Source of the DNA: Gloeocapsa sp. PCC 7428
Lineage (GTDB): Bacteria; Cyanobacteriota; Cyanobacteriia; Cyanobacteriales; Chroococcidiopsidaceae
Length of the DNA stretch: 64,000 nt
Direction: 5' to 3'
Assembly (NCBI RefSeq): GCF_000317555.1
Contig: NC_019745.1
Span: 2,790,001 to 2,854,000, forward strand
Shown: positions 63,188 through 64,000 of the stretch, piece by piece
Layout: each line of letters opens with the position of its first letter
How positions within the stretch are numbered: the stretch's first letter is position 1
The notes under the pieces: model-generated
The model's input: the letters and a program-made list of their open reading frames with translations, nothing else
Told to the model about the DNA's origin: nothing
Databases searched by the model: none
Position numbers and translations under genes: made by a program

Positions 63188-64000
63188 TCAAGACTTGCCT
63201 GCTAAAACTGAATGTGTCGCAAACTGTTCTATTGCAGCTAAATACTGCCGATCTGCCTCGGTTGCTATTTTTTCGCGGGTAATCGGTTCTTGTGGAACAA
63301 CCAAGTCAGGCGTAATACCCAGTTTATTGATATCGCGATGCTGCGGAGTTTCATATTTAGCCACAGTCACCGCTAAACCTGAACCATCGGATAGGTTAAA
63401 TAGTGACTGAATCAATCCTTTACCAAAAGTTGTTTCGCCGATAACTTGAGCGCGTCCGTTGTCTTGTAGCGCGCCTGCTAAAATTTCACTTGCACTCGCG
63501 GTTCCTTGATTGACTAAAACGACGAGTGGATCTTGTGTGATTGCTGAGTCAAACGCTTCAAAGCTGCCTTGGATACCTTGACGGTTAACTGTGTAAACGA
63601 TTGTGCCTTCGTCTAACCATAAACGGGCAATTTCAATGCCTGCTTGCAGCAAGCCGCCTGGATTGTTACGGAGATCGAGAATATAAGCATTTGCGCCTTG
63701 ATTTTCGAGATTGGCGATCGCATGAGCAAGTTCTGCTGTTGCATTTGCATTAAATTGTGTTAAGCGAAGATAACCAATTTTAAGGTCGTCTGTAACTTGA
63801 CGTAACTCGGCGACAACAGGATTTAATTCAATCCGCGATCGCACAAGTTGAATTTCGGTACTTTCTTCGGCTTGCGCGCGTTGCAGCACTAAAGAAACTT
63901 TACTCCCCGCAGGACCGCGCATTCGGGCTGCGGATTCGTCTAAGGTTAGTTCTGTTGTTGAAACACCATCAATCGCGAGGATGCGATCGTGGGGACGAAT
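63188..64000 (-). CDS. C-terminal processing peptidase (S41), cut by the window edge
   Basis: The C-terminal 270 residues of a CtpA-type serine protease; the start lies beyond 64000. The PDZ remainder (RPHDRILAIDGVSTTELTLD, then MRGPAGSKVSLVLQR) is continuous from the edge. The protease core has VNQGTASASEILAGAL with the catalytic Ser and GETTFGKGLIQSLF with the catalytic Lys. In cyanobacteria CtpA matures the D1 protein in the lumen; this copy could be CtpA, CtpB or CtpC. The visible part cannot decide. Confidence 0.9.
   Translation of the reverse strand: MRPHDRILAIDGVSTTELTLDESAARMRGPAGSKVSLVLQRAQAEESTEIQLVRSRIELNPVVAELRQVTDDLKIGYLRLTQFNANATAELAHAIANLENQGANAYILDLRNNPGGLLQAGIEIARLWLDEGTIVYTVNRQGIQGSFEAFDSAITQDPLVVLVNQGTASASEILAGALQDNGRAQVIGETTFGKGLIQSLFNLSDGSGLAVTVAKYETPQHRDINKLGITPDLVVPQEPITREKIATEADRQYLAAIEQFATHSVLAGKS

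Noticed and set aside
1-64000. CRISPR array, prophage or intact insertion sequence
   Set aside because: No regularly spaced direct repeats, no transposase or integrase frame, and no phage structural genes were found anywhere in the window.

Overview
The window is cyanobacterial chromosome. The evidence is photosynthesis genes (psbE, psbF, psbL, psbJ, psaI, ycf48, rubA, two high-light-inducible proteins), NDH-1 genes (ndhC-ndhK-ndhJ), a kaiABC clock cluster, glycerate kinase for photorespiration, Ycf20, and dense HIP1 palindromes (GCGATCGC) inside and between genes. KaiA is the short, C-terminal-only form known from Anabaena and Nodularia. With the repeat families seen here this suggests a relative of Chroococcidiopsis/Gloeocapsopsis or the heterocystous clade, but the genus is a guess.

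Layout. 1-3010: end of an unknown gene, then nucleobase/ureide salvage genes (upp, ureidoglycolate lyase family, NCS1 permease). 3187-15346: exopolysaccharide locus, all on the + strand: Wzc-type co-polymerase/tyrosine kinase, four family-2 and one family-4 glycosyltransferases, sulfotransferase, Wzy-like polymerase/ligase, TagA/WecG glycosyltransferase and a GH10 xylanase-like enzyme. No Wzx flippase, Wza-type export protein or initiating sugar transferase is visible. 15347-23772: a sulfotransferase remnant, then three tandem secreted beta-helix proteins separated by about 1 kb of AT-rich DNA. The second and third copies are almost identical over long stretches. 23847-31917: GNAT enzyme, ndhCKJ (minus), rubA-ycf48-psbEFLJ, convergent psaI, a phosphatase, an M48 peptidase and a DUF4330 protein. 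31951-42967: hydrolase, lipoprotein, polysaccharide deacetylase, principal sigma factor, paired hli genes, sugar-type ABC ATPase, glycerate kinase, ycf20, and a GT39-type transferase. 43099-49128: a large hybrid histidine kinase with degenerate receivers, divergent from kaiA-kaiB-kaiC. 49248-52814: ABC-F protein, NudC, Mug-type glycosylase and tRNA-Arg(CCG). 53003-57610: a vWA + PP2C + kinase triad (TerY-P type) followed by a class A beta-lactamase-like serine hydrolase. 57611-64000: decayed DNA with a ribbon-helix-helix gene, LysE exporter, trmFO, site-2 protease, MBL-fold protein and the end of a C-terminal processing protease.

How it fits together. The 3-24 kb region looks like a cell-surface polysaccharide factory: synthesis, sulfation and polymerisation, with a polysaccharide-cleaving enzyme and secreted beta-helix proteins that may remodel the product. 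The 26-29 kb block is the conserved PSII cytochrome b559 operon with its assembly factors. The most system-like and least explained part is 53-57.6 kb. There a phospho-signalling triad carries a membrane-anchored kinase whose external domain resembles the ARC6 IMS domain, and it is followed by a penicillin-binding-type hydrolase, which suggests a link to envelope or division stress. The clock region pairs a truncated KaiA with a neighbouring kinase that has pseudo-receiver domains.

The DNA also carries several dispersed repeat families. One purine-rich repeat lies in frame inside the ABC-F gene. Functions are read from motifs only; no database search was run.
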